The notes: generated from the letters alone by a model not told the origin. A DNA stretch of 37,184 bases from Thiogranum sp. (GCA_030148775.1 JASBST010000109.1:1-37184); one strand, 5' to 3'. Counted from the first letter of the stretch, positions 1 to 8,981 are shown. Translations and numbers: made by a program.

Positions 1-132
1 CGGATGATCGCGCAGTACATTGGTGGTTATTATAGCCAGTACCGTCCTCATCAACACAATGGTGGTTTGCCACCAAACCAGGCAGAGGAAAACTATTGGT
101 TTTTCTCTAAAACGGTGGACCAAAATACTTAG
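1..132 (+). pseudogene. C-terminal end of an IS3-family transposase (OrfB, integrase core), cut by the window edge
   Basis: The first frame reads 43 residues to a TAG stop at 130-132. It contains YYSQYRPHQHNGGLPPNQAE, the typical tail of the rve/DDE integrase domain of IS3-family OrfB proteins, where a Y..RPH..NGG..P..AE block follows the catalytic glutamate. Only the 3' end is inside the window, so I cannot tell whether the element is intact. The catalytic residues and OrfA would lie to the left. The family assignment is confident; the exact IS is not identified. Confidence 0.8.
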
Positions 133-140
133 CCACTACA
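1..140 (+). mobile_element. Right end of an IS3-family insertion sequence
   Basis: The transposase stop codon sits about 8 bases before the sequence CCACTACA ending at 140. Read from outside inwards this gives TGTAGTGGCTAAGTATTTTG, starting with the TG dinucleotide expected of IS3-family inverted repeats. The last transposase codons overlap the putative terminal repeat. The left end and the target duplication are outside the window, so the boundary at 140 is inferred. Confidence 0.55.
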
Positions 141-262
141 GATCGCGTCTTTTGCCCCTTGAATAAACATTTACTTCTCCTTATGCAATGACTTCAAGTC
201 ATAGGTCGTTGTCACAGTCGTGAATATCGACTCTCGCTTTTAATTTCTTTAATTATATATAT

Positions 263-1420
263 TTATAATGTATTACTTATATTGTTCGCGTCCGAACCTT
301 CCTCCAATCCGGACCGTCCCGCCATCGATTTCCATCTTATCTGATCGCGTCCTGCCTTCTTGGCCTGATACAGCGCGTCGTCGGCTTCCTTAATCAGCAC
401 GGCCGGTGCCTGCCGGGGATCGGGAATACAGGTCGCACCGCCCAGGCTCACCGTCACACAGCCTTGAGTGTTGCCGCTATGGGGCACTCCCAGATCGGCG
501 ACGGCACGGCGCATGCGCTCAGCGCACTCCATAGCTTCGTTGCGCGCCATCTGTGGCAGCACGACGGCAAACTCCTCTCCGCCATAACGCGCCACCAGAT
601 CGCCGCTGCGGCGCAAGCTGCGCGCCAGCGCCGCCGCCACCTGATTCAAACAGGCGTCACCTTCCTGATGGCCGTAGATATCGTTGTAATTCTTGAAACA
701 GTCGATATCCACCATGATCAGGGTCAAGGGCAGACGTGAGCGTGCGGCGCGTTTCCATTCGGCCGCGAGTGTCTCATCCAACGCGCGCCGGTTCGCCAGT
801 TGCGTCACTGTGTCGACGTTGGCCATTTGCTGGTAGCCGAAATATTTTTGCAGCGCCTCCATCAAACCGTCGTGCATGGTGCGGGCGGTGATCGCCAGCG
901 TTCCGGCGAAGATGAACAGCATCAACGCCATCATCTGTTCCACCGCCTCCGCGCCGGTAGCCAACACCAGAATCATCGGCGCGAGTACGCAGAACAAATA
1001 AGTCACGTAGGCGCCGGGCAGCGCGATATACCAGGGCAAGGCGCTGGCACTGGCGATGCTCAGCATGAATATAAGGAAAACCTGATAGACCCCTTCCGGC
1101 GCGGGATAAAGCAACACCGGCAATACCCCCCAGACCACGCCGTTCAAGGCGGCCAGCAGCAGTACGGTGCTCGATTGCTGACTCGACAACATAACGCGCT
1201 CGGTACGTCGGTGTTCGCGCGCGTTCAGCAGACGGGCGGACGCGGCGACCATCACGGCCGCCAGCCACACCAACAGTTGAACATTCTCGACATGCCCCCA
1301 GAAGAAAGCGATGAAGATAAGCGCGTTGACCAGGCTCGACAGACATCCGATCCCCGCGAAACGGTGCAGTTGCGCCAGTTGCTGGGTGGATACATGGTGC
1401 GGATCGGTGGCGACAAACAT
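263..1420 (-). CDS. Membrane-bound diguanylate cyclase (GGDEF protein)
   Basis: Makes cyclic di-GMP from two GTP. The N-terminal half has about six hydrophobic helices (an integral membrane sensor) and the C-terminal half is a GGDEF domain. The active-site loop reads RYGGEEF, and the upstream metal/substrate segment is VDIDCFKNYND. An RSGD sequence five residues before GGEEF matches the RxxD inhibitory site, so product inhibition is expected. No EAL or HD-GYP domain follows. The start is uncertain. I chose the ATG at 1420 because translation then begins just before the first membrane helix. A GTG at 1570 with AGGG five bases upstream would add 50 residues that look non-coding. The gene is divergent from the sensor kinase at 1897, whose membrane region resembles it. 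Confidence 0.88.
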   Translation of the reverse strand: MFVATDPHHVSTQQLAQLHRFAGIGCLSSLVNALIFIAFFWGHVENVQLLVWLAAVMVAASARLLNAREHRRTERVMLSSQQSSTVLLLAALNGVVWGVLPVLLYPAPEGVYQVFLIFMLSIASASALPWYIALPGAYVTYLFCVLAPMILVLATGAEAVEQMMALMLFIFAGTLAITARTMHDGLMEALQKYFGYQQMANVDTVTQLANRRALDETLAAEWKRAARSRLPLTLIMVDIDCFKNYNDIYGHQEGDACLNQVAAALARSLRRSGDLVARYGGEEFAVVLPQMARNEAMECAERMRRAVADLGVPHSGNTQGCVTVSLGGATCIPDPRQAPAVLIKEADDALYQAKKAGRDQIRWKSMAGRSGLEEGSDANNISNTL

Positions 1421-1570
1421 GGTTTTATCAACAGTCCATTCGCTGGGCTTGCGCGAATACCTTATTATCGAATCAACCATATAGCGGCCCGCGGTCCCCA
1501 TGTTTGACCGGTGGGGAACTAATTTCGCAGTCGCCCCGCCGGGAAAGACATCCGAGCAAACCACCAACAC

Positions 1571-1896
1571 CTTCGCCCTAGAATTAAAGATTGATCAGAA
1601 ATACCTACTGTGTAAAGCTTAGATGTAGGACATTTCCCTACAAATCATGGATTTATTTATCAGTTTTCACTGAAAATGGCGGTTTGCGGCAACGAACGAA
1701 TAAATTTTCCGGACCGACGCGGGGAAAGTTGCAGAACCATCTGTGTAACCGCCGTTGTCAGCCGATAACTGACTGTTGGGCTGCCGAAAACCCATTACAC
1801 TGACTTGTAAGACGGTATCGCAATCCTCGATAAGGATTTCAGGAGGCACATATAGAACGGGGTCTCGAACACCGGTATCGGGAGACAGGGATCGAT
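1571..1896. other. Intergenic region between the divergent cyclase and sensor-kinase genes
   Basis: No convincing gene is present; short open frames here lack ribosome sites and family signals. A small perfect hairpin (AATCCT-CGATA-AGGATT, 1822-1838) lies in the probable leader of the kinase gene, followed by AGGAGG at 1841-1846, which serves no evident start codon. Promoters for both genes presumably lie here, but I could not identify convincing -35/-10 pairs. Confidence 0.4.
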
Positions 1897-4515
1897 ATGG
1901 AGGTATCTATCACAAGTAGCGAAGCACCGTCGAAATCCCGTCTTCCGGTCGAACAGACTGTCGACGAGATCGACGCCGTCGACCGCAGCGGACAGCTACG
2001 GCAGAGCCAGGCGCAACTGCTCAACGACGGCAGCCGTCTGGCGGCCATACTGACGCTGTTGGCGGCGCCACTACTGGCCTACCTGCTCAAGGATGCCGTG
2101 CCCACGGCCAACCTGATCATCTGGACCGGCGCCATTTCCGTGATATCGGTTGTCCGCTTCATCATGTTCACCCGCTATCATCGTCCCCGGGGGCAGCAGA
2201 ATCTCCATCATCTGAAACTCTCGCTGTTGTCGTGGAATTTTTTGAGCGGCCTGGCCTGGGGCAGCACCGCATTGCTGATTTATCCGACGGAGGCACTGCC
2301 ACAACAAGTACTTCTTCTGGTGGCGATGGCGGGTGTGATCGCCATCGCCATCACCGTGCATTCGGGCATGCTGGCGGCCGTGCTGGCCTTCACGCTGCCG
2401 GCAACCGTGCCGATCATCATCAGATTGATCAGTGAAAACACGCTCATCCACGACCAGCTGGCCATGCTGGCCTCGCTGTTCCTGAGCTTCGCCCTGGTAA
2501 TCTCGGTCAAACTGCACCGATTGACCTTACGTGGCATCCAATTCGGCGTGGACAACACCAACCTGGTCGATCATCTGGAGCGGCGCAAACGGGAAACCGA
2601 CAAACTCAACGCGGAGCTGCGCCGCGAGGTCACCGTGCGACGCAATGCCGAGATCCGACTGCGCCAGGAACGGGATTTCATCTCCGGTATCCTGGATACG
2701 GAAAACGCCATCGTGATCGTGGTCGACCGCGAGGCGAGAATTCTTCGTTTCAACCGCGCCTGCGAAGCCGCCACCGGCTTCTATGTCCACGAAGTCGTGG
2801 GCAAGACACTCTGGGAGGTGTTGCTGCCGGAAAACCAGATTGAGCGCTTTCGCGAGCATTTCGATGCCGTTGTGCGCGGATTTTTCCCCAACGAGTGCGA
2901 GATCCAATGGAAAAGCCGGGACAAGGGTATCCGCCTGGTCCAGCTTTCCAACACCGCCATCCTGGGCAGCGATGGCAAATGCACACACGTGGTTTCCACC
3001 GGCGTCGATATCACCGAGCGACGGCACACCGAGGCGGCGTTGGCGCGCACGCAGGAAAACTTCGAACTTCTGGTCGAAGGCGTCACCGATTACGCCATCT
3101 ACATGCTCGACCGGGACGGCACCATTATCAGCTGGAACACCGGCGCGGAGCGCATCAGCGGCTATTCGGCCGACGAAGTCATAGGCGCCCACTACGGCGA
3201 ATTCTTTTCGCCCTGCGATCAGGTTATCGGGCATCCGCAGGTCGAGTTGCGCATCGCCGCCAGCGACGGGCACTACAAACGTGCGGGGTGGCATCTGAAA
3301 CGTGACGGCAGCCGCTTCTGGGCGACGGTAACCATCCACTCGGTGCGCGACACAGAGAATGAGCTGCGCGGCTTTTCGATGATCATCAACGATATCTCCG
3401 CCCGTATCCTGGCACAACAGGCGCTCGAGGAGAGCGAAGCACGCATCAGCGCGATGACGGCCAATATTCCGGGCATGGTCTATCAGTACCTGGACGGCGA
3501 TTCGGCGGACGCCGGTTTCATCTACGTCAGCAAAGGCGCCAGGGAAGTCATTGGGCTCGACGCGCAGACGATTCTGGACAAGAAAGTGGAGCTCTCCGAG
3601 CTGATCCACGACGACGACCGCGAGGACTTTGAAAGAAGTCGCCTGCAGGCGCGCGCGTCGCTCTCCACCTGGCACTGGGAAGGCCGCATGTCCTCGCCGG
3701 AGGACGGCTCTCTGCACTGGATCGATCTGCGCTCGAGTCCGCGCCGACAGGAAGACGGTCAGGTGTTGTGGGACGGTATCATTTTCGATATCACGCTGCG
3801 CAAGCAGGCGGAGTTCGCGCTCGCACGATCGCGCGAATTGCTGCGGGCGCTGTCAGTGCATCTGCAAAATGTCCGCGAAGAGGAAAAAGCGGGGCTGGCG
3901 CGCGAACTTCACGACGAGTTGGGCAGCCTGCTCACCACGTTGAAGATCGAAGTCAGCTCATTGAAAAACAAGCTGACACATGACCCGAAGGCAGCCCACG
4001 CGCACATTGACGGCATCGTCGAAACGGTTCACGAGGCCATCGCCACCACCCGTCGCATCTCCACCACTTTGCGACCGCCCATTCTTGACAACCTCGGCCT
4101 GCTGCCGGCGATCGAATGGCAACTCGACCAGTTCAAACAGCGCACCGGTATGAAAGTCGACCTGCACGTTAGCGGCGACTCGACGAGTCTCGGCGACAAT
4201 CATACCATCGCCATCTTCCGCATCCTGCAGGAGGGTTTGACCAACATCGCCCGGCACGCGGAAGCGTCCAGCGTCAATGTCGCCGTTTCGGTCAACACCC
4301 AATACATTGGCCTTGATATTATCGACGATGGTAAAGGTTTTACCGTGAACCAACACAAACCCGGAACCTCCTACGGCTTGTACAGCATGCAGGAGCGCGC
4401 TGGCGCGCTTGGGGGAAGCGTTGAAGTCATCAGCCAGCCAGGCGAAGGAACCCGACTTAAATTACGCGTGCCTGTGACGCCGCAGAACACACGCCCAACT
4501 GGAGTAAACCGATGA
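1897..4515 (+). CDS. Membrane sensor histidine kinase with three PAS domains, NarL/DegS type (HisKA_3)
   Basis: An 872-residue sensor kinase. Residues about 45-205 form several membrane helices, followed by a coiled coil (about 215-255), three PAS/PAC modules (about 255-378, 380-505 and 510-640), a HisKA_3 dimerisation domain and a HATPase_c domain (about 765-862). The phosphorylated histidine is H672 in LARELHDELGSLL. The N box lies in FRILQEGLTNIARHAEAS and the G1 box in DIIDDGKGF. Start: GGAGACAGGG lies 6 bases upstream of the ATG. The stop overlaps the response regulator start in an ATGA. The membrane module resembles that of the divergent diguanylate cyclase, including an L.G..WG.....YP segment. 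The signal is unknown; PAS domains often bind haem, flavin or small ligands, but I see no ligand-defining motif. Confidence 0.92.
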   Translation: MEVSITSSEAPSKSRLPVEQTVDEIDAVDRSGQLRQSQAQLLNDGSRLAAILTLLAAPLLAYLLKDAVPTANLIIWTGAISVISVVRFIMFTRYHRPRGQQNLHHLKLSLLSWNFLSGLAWGSTALLIYPTEALPQQVLLLVAMAGVIAIAITVHSGMLAAVLAFTLPATVPIIIRLISENTLIHDQLAMLASLFLSFALVISVKLHRLTLRGIQFGVDNTNLVDHLERRKRETDKLNAELRREVTVRRNAEIRLRQERDFISGILDTENAIVIVVDREARILRFNRACEAATGFYVHEVVGKTLWEVLLPENQIERFREHFDAVVRGFFPNECEIQWKSRDKGIRLVQLSNTAILGSDGKCTHVVSTGVDITERRHTEAALARTQENFELLVEGVTDYAIYMLDRDGTIISWNTGAERISGYSADEVIGAHYGEFFSPCDQVIGHPQVELRIAASDGHYKRAGWHLKRDGSRFWATVTIHSVRDTENELRGFSMIINDISARILAQQALEESEARISAMTANIPGMVYQYLDGDSADAGFIYVSKGAREVIGLDAQTILDKKVELSELIHDDDREDFERSRLQARASLSTWHWEGRMSSPEDGSLHWIDLRSSPRRQEDGQVLWDGIIFDITLRKQAEFALARSRELLRALSVHLQNVREEEKAGLARELHDELGSLLTTLKIEVSSLKNKLTHDPKAAHAHIDGIVETVHEAIATTRRISTTLRPPILDNLGLLPAIEWQLDQFKQRTGMKVDLHVSGDSTSLGDNHTIAIFRILQEGLTNIARHAEASSVNVAVSVNTQYIGLDIIDDGKGFTVNQHKPGTSYGLYSMQERAGALGGSVEVISQPGEGTRLKLRVPVTPQNTRPTGVNR

Positions 4516-5144
4516 TCCGAATACTAATAGCAGATGATCATCCCGTCGTACGCGCTGGCATGCGCCAGATCATCGACAACGATCCCAACATTTGCGTAAC
4601 CGCGGAAGCCGCCTCGGGGGAAGAGGTCCGCAGTGCCGTCGCGCGCTCGGAATTCGACGTGTTGCTGCTGGACATCTCCATGCCCGAACCCAGCGGTATC
4701 GACTTATTGCAAAAACTCAAGGCCGCACGTTGCTCGGCGGCGATTCTATTCATGAGCATGTACCCCGAAGATCAATTCGCGGTACGTTTACTGAAATCGG
4801 GGGCTTCGGGCTATCTGAACAAGGAAAGCGCGCCCGATCAGCTGATTCGGGCCATTCACAAAGTGGCCGAGGGCGGCCGCTATATCAGCCCATCCCTGGC
4901 CGAAATCCTGGCCGACAACCTCACGGTCGCCAGCGGCCGACCGGCGCACGAAACGCTGTCGAACCGCGAATACCAGATTTTCTGCATGCTGGCGTCGGGC
5001 AAGAGCGTTTCCGAAACGGCTGTGGAATTGTCCTTGAGCGTGAAGACGGTGAGCACCTATCGAAGCCGCATCCTCGACAAGATGAAAATGACCAAGAACG
5101 CGGAATTCACCTATTACGCCGTCAAAAAAGGCCTGATCGACTGA
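4512..5144 (+). CDS. NarL/FixJ-family response regulator
   Basis: Cognate regulator of the upstream kinase, translationally coupled through an ATGA overlap. The receiver domain (residues 1-120) has the acidic pair in IADDHP, the phospho-acceptor D54 in LLLDISMPEPSG and the conserved lysine in GYLNKES. A LuxR-type helix-turn-helix occupies about residues 145-205 (LSNREYQIFCMLASGKSVSE..., then VKTVSTYRSRILDKM). The length (210 residues) is normal for the family. It should bind DNA as a dimer once phosphorylated; its targets are not evident. The gene ends 9 bases before the stop of a convergent gene, with no obvious terminator hairpin between them. Confidence 0.93.
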   Translation: MIRILIADDHPVVRAGMRQIIDNDPNICVTAEAASGEEVRSAVARSEFDVLLLDISMPEPSGIDLLQKLKAARCSAAILFMSMYPEDQFAVRLLKSGASGYLNKESAPDQLIRAIHKVAEGGRYISPSLAEILADNLTVASGRPAHETLSNREYQIFCMLASGKSVSETAVELSLSVKTVSTYRSRILDKMKMTKNAEFTYYAVKKGLID

Positions 5145-5152
5145 CGCGTGAA

Positions 5153-6181
5153 CTAGAACGATTCGGCCTCCATTTCGAGATAGATGCGATAGGCATTGCC
5201 GCGGTTACTGGCCTCGAACGCGGGCAACTGGCGGTACGCTGACCAGTCCGTGGATGCATAAGCTTCGTCGAAGGGGACGAATGACTGCACCGCCGTGCGC
5301 ATGGCGGCACGCACGAACTCAAGATAACCGTGCGTGAAGGCGATCGCCTTGGACATATCGCGGGAAGCGGAACCGTGGCCGGGAATGATGTAGTCGGGCT
5401 GCGGCGCGAGCCGCAGCAGATAATCCAACCCTTGCAGCCATCGGCCGACATCGGTCTCGGGACTGTCCAGAAACGGCACCCGACCCTTATAGATAACGTC
5501 ACCGCTGAACAAGACGCCATAATTCTTCACCAGCATGATGCTGTCGCCAGGGGCGTGCGCCGGACCGAGGTGTTTGAGCTCGAAACCGACACCGCCCACC
5601 GTGAAGCTCGCCTGCTCGTCAAACGTCTCGTCCGGCGCGACTATCCGGGTTTTTTCGTCCACCCACGGAAACAGGGCCTCGCGGCGCTGCTGTAGTCGGC
5701 GCTCGGCGTCTTCTCCCTGTGTGGCGCGGCTGCCACCGGCATAGCCCGCGGCAAGCCGTTGCGCCCACACCGGTGGATTACCGGCATAGTCCTTGAACGC
5801 CTGCAGACCATAGACATGGTCCGCATGATAATGGCTGACCACGATGCGCTCGATCGGCTTATCGGTGACTTCGCGTATCCGCTGCAACAGACGATAACCC
5901 AGCGCAGGCGTTCCGAGCGCATCGAAGACCACCACACCCTCGTCGGTGACCACAAAGCCGGCGTTGGAGGTATGCCCCTCGTTATCCGCCCCGGGAACAC
6001 CCGACAGGCCGACCACGTAGTAGACCGGCACATCGGGAATCTTATGCAACTCGAATGGCAGGCTTACCACGCCGTAGGGCGTCGATACCCCGATCGCGCC
6101 GGCCGCTGCCGCGCCACCGGCCCATCCGCCCAGCGCGCACAACAACACCAACAACAATTTGCGGCTAGCGCATATAAACAT
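5153..6181 (-). CDS. Exported MBL-fold metallohydrolase (SoxH / quinoprotein-relay type)
   Basis: A 342-residue protein from the ATG at 6181, beginning with a signal peptide (CASRKLLLVLLCALGGWAGG, then an AAAAG region), so it is probably periplasmic. The metal site is clear: SHYHADH at 116-122, a downstream histidine in GPAHAPGD, FSGDVIY and IIPGHG. The overall layout (TSNAGFVVTDEGVVVFDALG before the HxHxDH motif) resembles SoxH-like and quinoprotein-relay-system hydrolases and class B beta-lactamase relatives. The substrate is unknown; a thioester, persulfide or similar is an inference from context. The start overlaps the end of the upstream DsrE-like gene by 17 bases, so the two are very likely co-translated. 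A longer upstream frame exists but begins inside the DsrE gene and would hide the signal peptide. Confidence 0.85.
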   Translation of the reverse strand: MFICASRKLLLVLLCALGGWAGGAAAAGAIGVSTPYGVVSLPFELHKIPDVPVYYVVGLSGVPGADNEGHTSNAGFVVTDEGVVVFDALGTPALGYRLLQRIREVTDKPIERIVVSHYHADHVYGLQAFKDYAGNPPVWAQRLAAGYAGGSRATQGEDAERRLQQRREALFPWVDEKTRIVAPDETFDEQASFTVGGVGFELKHLGPAHAPGDSIMLVKNYGVLFSGDVIYKGRVPFLDSPETDVGRWLQGLDYLLRLAPQPDYIIPGHGSASRDMSKAIAFTHGYLEFVRAAMRTAVQSFVPFDEAYASTDWSAYRQLPAFEASNRGNAYRIYLEMEAESF

Positions 6182-6653
6182 AACCCTGCTCCTGTTGCAG
6201 GCGGATGATCTCGGCGTCCGCCATCGGTACCACTTTGACAAAACCGTGAATGTCGCCGGGCTCCAACCCGTGCCCCCTGGCGGCGACACGACACATTCTG
6301 AATTCGACCGGCCCGGCCTGGGTCAGGCTCTGCGCCCGCTGCATCAGCGCCCGGTACCGGGACAGATTTTCAACACTGAAGAAAGGAATCTCGTTACCGT
6401 GCAATACCAGCACGATAGAGGCCTCGAAAGGATCCGCTTCGTACAGATTGTTGAGATAACTCACCCGATCAAGGACGCCCGAAAAAGACCGCTCATCGTT
6501 GACCGCCACGTCATACACCACTTTCTGCGGCCGGTAATCAATCGCGGCGGCCTCGGCCCGTCCCCACGGCAGGGCGGCCTCTTCGGCCTGTGCCGCCGTC
6601 GCGACAAAAAAAGCCAACAACGTCAACAAAACATGTCGGGCATACCAAGTCAT
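6165..6653 (-). CDS. Exported DsrE/DsrF-like protein
   Basis: A 162-residue protein with a signal peptide (residues 1-23, ending TAAQA) and a DsrE-type alpha/beta domain: KVVYDVAVNDERSFSGVLDR at the start, SIVLVLHGNEIPFF in the middle and VEFRMCRVAARGHGL near the end. C121 lies at the position where many DsrE-family proteins carry a sulfur-binding cysteine. DsrE-fold proteins take part in intracellular sulfur transfer, but this one is exported, so a periplasmic sulfur or thiol role is more likely. AAGGAG lies 8 bases upstream of the ATG. It overlaps and precedes the MBL hydrolase. The same domain recurs at the C-terminus of the anti-sigma factor at 8271-8981. Confidence 0.85.
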   Translation of the reverse strand: MTWYARHVLLTLLAFFVATAAQAEEAALPWGRAEAAAIDYRPQKVVYDVAVNDERSFSGVLDRVSYLNNLYEADPFEASIVLVLHGNEIPFFSVENLSRYRALMQRAQSLTQAGPVEFRMCRVAARGHGLEPGDIHGFVKVVPMADAEIIRLQQEQGYVYMR

Positions 6654-6822
6654 CGCCTGTCTCCTTAGGATTCACCGCATTCCAGCCAGGCAAAAACGCC
6701 CCGAACTACAGCAGGCCGGCACCAACCCGAACATTATCAAATGTGAATGACGCCTGTCAGCTTCAAGCCAAAACTTAGGCCAATTTCCGGCTACCCGGCC
6801 GTACTCTTTGATAGGAAACGCA

Positions 6823-7794
6823 ATGCAGCCCGACAGGCAACCCCGTTCACAGTCGTCAACCCGGCGTATCGACAAACTGCTGGCCTATCTGTTCGTCACC
6901 CTTGGCGCAATGGCTTCGCCATCGGTCAGCGCCAAGTGCCCGGGCCCGGTCAGCGTACAGGTACTGGGGTCGGGCGGCCCCATCGCCAACAACACGCGCG
7001 CCAGCTCGGGCTATCTACTCTGGGTGAACAGCAAGGCGCGACTGCTGGTCGACGCCGGCGGCGGTACATTTGCCCGTTTTGGCACCGCCGAGGCCCGTAT
7101 CGAGGATCTGGAAGCCATTGTGCTGACGCATTTGCACGCGGACCACGCGGTGGAGCTGCCCGCTTATCTGAAAAGTGCCTGGTTTGGCGAGCGTACACAG
7201 GCGCTGCCGCTGATCGGTCCATCGGGCAACCTGGAGTTCCCCGGTCTGACCGAATTCGTCCAGCAACTGATCGGCCCCGGTCAGGGCGCCTTTCGCTACC
7301 TGTCCGGTTATATGGCGGGAACGTCGGGATACTTCAAAACCACCCTGTACGAAAGCGACGCCGACAGTCGCGAACCCGAGACCATTCTCACTACCCCGAA
7401 CTTGACGTTGACCACCATTGGTGTCACCCACGGCTCGGTGCCCGCACTGGGGCTGCTGGTCGAAGTCGACGGGAAACGCATCGCGTTCAGCGGCGATCAG
7501 AACGGTGACAACCCGCAGTTCGGAAAGATGATCGCCGAGGCCGATCTACTGGTCATGGACCATGCGGTGGCGCAGGACGCCGAGAAAAGCGAGGCCGAAC
7601 TGCACGCACGTCCCGAGGAGATCGGCCGGCTCGCCGCCGAAGCGAAGGTCAAACATCTGTTGCTGAGCCACATCATGCCGCGCAGCGAGGCGCAGCTGTC
7701 CGAAAGTCAGGCGATCATCAAGGACGCCTATCGGGGAAAAGTGACGGTTGCCGAAGACCTGTTGTGCGTCGCGTTGCCGCAAAAAAACCGCTGA
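6823..7794 (+). CDS. Exported RNase Z-like MBL-fold hydrolase, paralogue 1
   Basis: A 323-residue protein. I chose the ATG at 6823 because AGGA lies about 7 bases upstream; a TTG at 6808 is also in frame. A signal peptide ends near PSVSA (residue 37). The MBL core begins VQVLGSGGP, then LLVDAGGGTFARFG, and carries the metal motif THLHADH (102-108), FSGDQNGD, LLVMDHAV and LLLSHIMPRSEAQ. Domain order resembles the RNase Z/arylsulfatase branch of the fold, but the signal peptide rules out a tRNA-processing role. It is clearly related to the protein at 34567-35742. It is divergent from the DsrE-like gene and converges with the sigma operon. The substrate is unknown. Confidence 0.87.
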   Translation: MQPDRQPRSQSSTRRIDKLLAYLFVTLGAMASPSVSAKCPGPVSVQVLGSGGPIANNTRASSGYLLWVNSKARLLVDAGGGTFARFGTAEARIEDLEAIVLTHLHADHAVELPAYLKSAWFGERTQALPLIGPSGNLEFPGLTEFVQQLIGPGQGAFRYLSGYMAGTSGYFKTTLYESDADSREPETILTTPNLTLTTIGVTHGSVPALGLLVEVDGKRIAFSGDQNGDNPQFGKMIAEADLLVMDHAVAQDAEKSEAELHARPEEIGRLAAEAKVKHLLLSHIMPRSEAQLSESQAIIKDAYRGKVTVAEDLLCVALPQKNR

Positions 7795-7803
7795 GTCTCA
7801 AGC

Positions 7804-8235
7804 TCATCGCAATGCCCGCAGACTATCGAGCACGGCGACCCGGTAGTCATCGAGCGCCCGATTCAAGGCCTCGACACTGCCGGGCGTGCGTCCCAACGCT
7901 TCCCACTGGCGTTGCCACACTTGTCGCAGATTGTCCGCGGCGGCCGGCACGGGCGCCGGCATGACCTGACTCAGGTCGTGGATGGTCAGCACGTGCGACC
8001 AGCCCAGACGTGGATCACCCCGTTCAGCGTTGGCGGCATAATGACTGAAGAACACCACCTGTTGCAGCTCGCCGACCTTTACCAGAATCTCAAAACCGGC
8101 CGTGCGCACATTGCTGTTGAGTTCGGATTGTTCGTTGCGCCAGGTGTTATAAGCCAGGCCCGAGAGCGCCACCGATAAACTGACGATTGCCACCAGATTG
8201 CGCCGCAACTGTCCGCGGATGCTGTGATCGCGCAT
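7804..8235 (-). CDS. Single-span membrane protein of unknown function, third gene of the sigma operon
   Basis: I do not recognise the family. From the ATG at 8235 it has a short basic N-terminus (RDHSIRGQLRRN), one membrane helix (LVAIVSLSVALSGLAYN), then about 110 residues predicted outside the membrane with only a few charged helices (HVLTIHDLSQVMPAPVPAAADNLRQ). The layout is like a small sensor or lipid-anchored accessory protein. It lies just downstream of the anti-sigma gene (stop at 8271), so it is probably the third gene of the ECF operon. A GTG at 8292 would add 19 residues and overlap the anti-sigma gene; neither start has a strong ribosome site. Confidence 0.65.
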   Translation of the reverse strand: MRDHSIRGQLRRNLVAIVSLSVALSGLAYNTWRNEQSELNSNVRTAGFEILVKVGELQQVVFFSHYAANAERGDPRLGWSHVLTIHDLSQVMPAPVPAAADNLRQVWQRQWEALGRTPGSVEALNRALDDYRVAVLDSLRALR

Positions 8236-8270
8236 CGCCCGTCCATAGCCCGGTCTGGCCGGCCGGGTCG

Positions 8271-8981
8271 TTAAAGCCTGATCAGGGTCCACCCCTGCGT
8301 GAGACGTTGCACCAGATGGTCCGCCGCCGGCCCGTCCGACTGCACGCCTTCGATGACCCGCGCATCCTGCCCCATCTCCTGCAGACGTTTCAAGCCCTTG
8401 CTACAGGCGATAAACCGAACGTTGGGATAATGGGCAATCAACTGCTTGATGTTCTCGATGTGCCGCGACGCGGCTGTGCGCATGAGGTCGAGCCCGCCCG
8501 CATTGGCGACCACTTCGACCCGCACGCCGCGGGCGCTGTACTGATCGAGAATGCGTTCGGTCTTTTTCAGCAAGGACGCGAACAGGGCCTCGTCGGACTC
8601 GCCTATATGAAGGATGACATGCTTCGAATCCGGGGCCGGCTGATCCTGCAGCAACGCATGATCGATGTATTCCTCTCTCAGGCTGTGGCCGTACCAACCG
8701 GCGCCGAAAACACAGACCAGCACCAATACCGAGGCGGCGACTCGGATGACTCCCGACAACCGCGACACATCGCAACTTGCGGGAAGCTCACGCGTCGGCG
8801 CGCGAACGTCCTCAAAGGAGAACTGCACCCACTCCTTGGTGCGCTGCAAATCGCAGACCCGCTGACGACACTGGGGGTCGGATTCGAAACGAGACAACAT
8901 CGACTGCTTCTCGCCGGTGCTCAGTTCCCCGTCGACGTAAGCATGCAACATGCGGTCGGAACAACTTTTCGAATCTGTCAC
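8271..8981 (-). CDS. Anti-sigma factor with a periplasmic DsrE-like domain
   Basis: A 236-residue protein in three parts. Residues 1-75 form a cytoplasmic anti-sigma region starting CSDRMLHAYVDGELST, with a later CRQRVC segment. One membrane helix follows (about 78-97, VIRVAASVLVLVCVFGAGWY). Residues 117-236 match a DsrE-like domain: HVILHIGESDEALFASLL, VRVEVVANAGGLDLM, VRFIACSKGL and a final GWTLIRL. C193 aligns with C121 of the exported DsrE-like protein at 6165-6653, whose tail GYVYMR also aligns. The start overlaps the sigma gene stop in an ATGA, the usual arrangement for such pairs. Inference: the outer domain senses a sulfur species or thiol state and controls release of the sigma factor. 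This architecture is unusual in my experience. Confidence 0.82.
   Translation of the reverse strand: MTDSKSCSDRMLHAYVDGELSTGEKQSMLSRFESDPQCRQRVCDLQRTKEWVQFSFEDVRAPTRELPASCDVSRLSGVIRVAASVLVLVCVFGAGWYGHSLREEYIDHALLQDQPAPDSKHVILHIGESDEALFASLLKKTERILDQYSARGVRVEVVANAGGLDLMRTAASRHIENIKQLIAHYPNVRFIACSKGLKRLQEMGQDARVIEGVQSDGPAADHLVQRLTQGWTLIRL

Noticed and set aside
1591..1803. A 70-codon plus-strand open frame between the cyclase and kinase genes
   Set aside because: No ribosome site, no family resemblance, and composition unlike the neighbouring genes; better explained as the shared promoter region.
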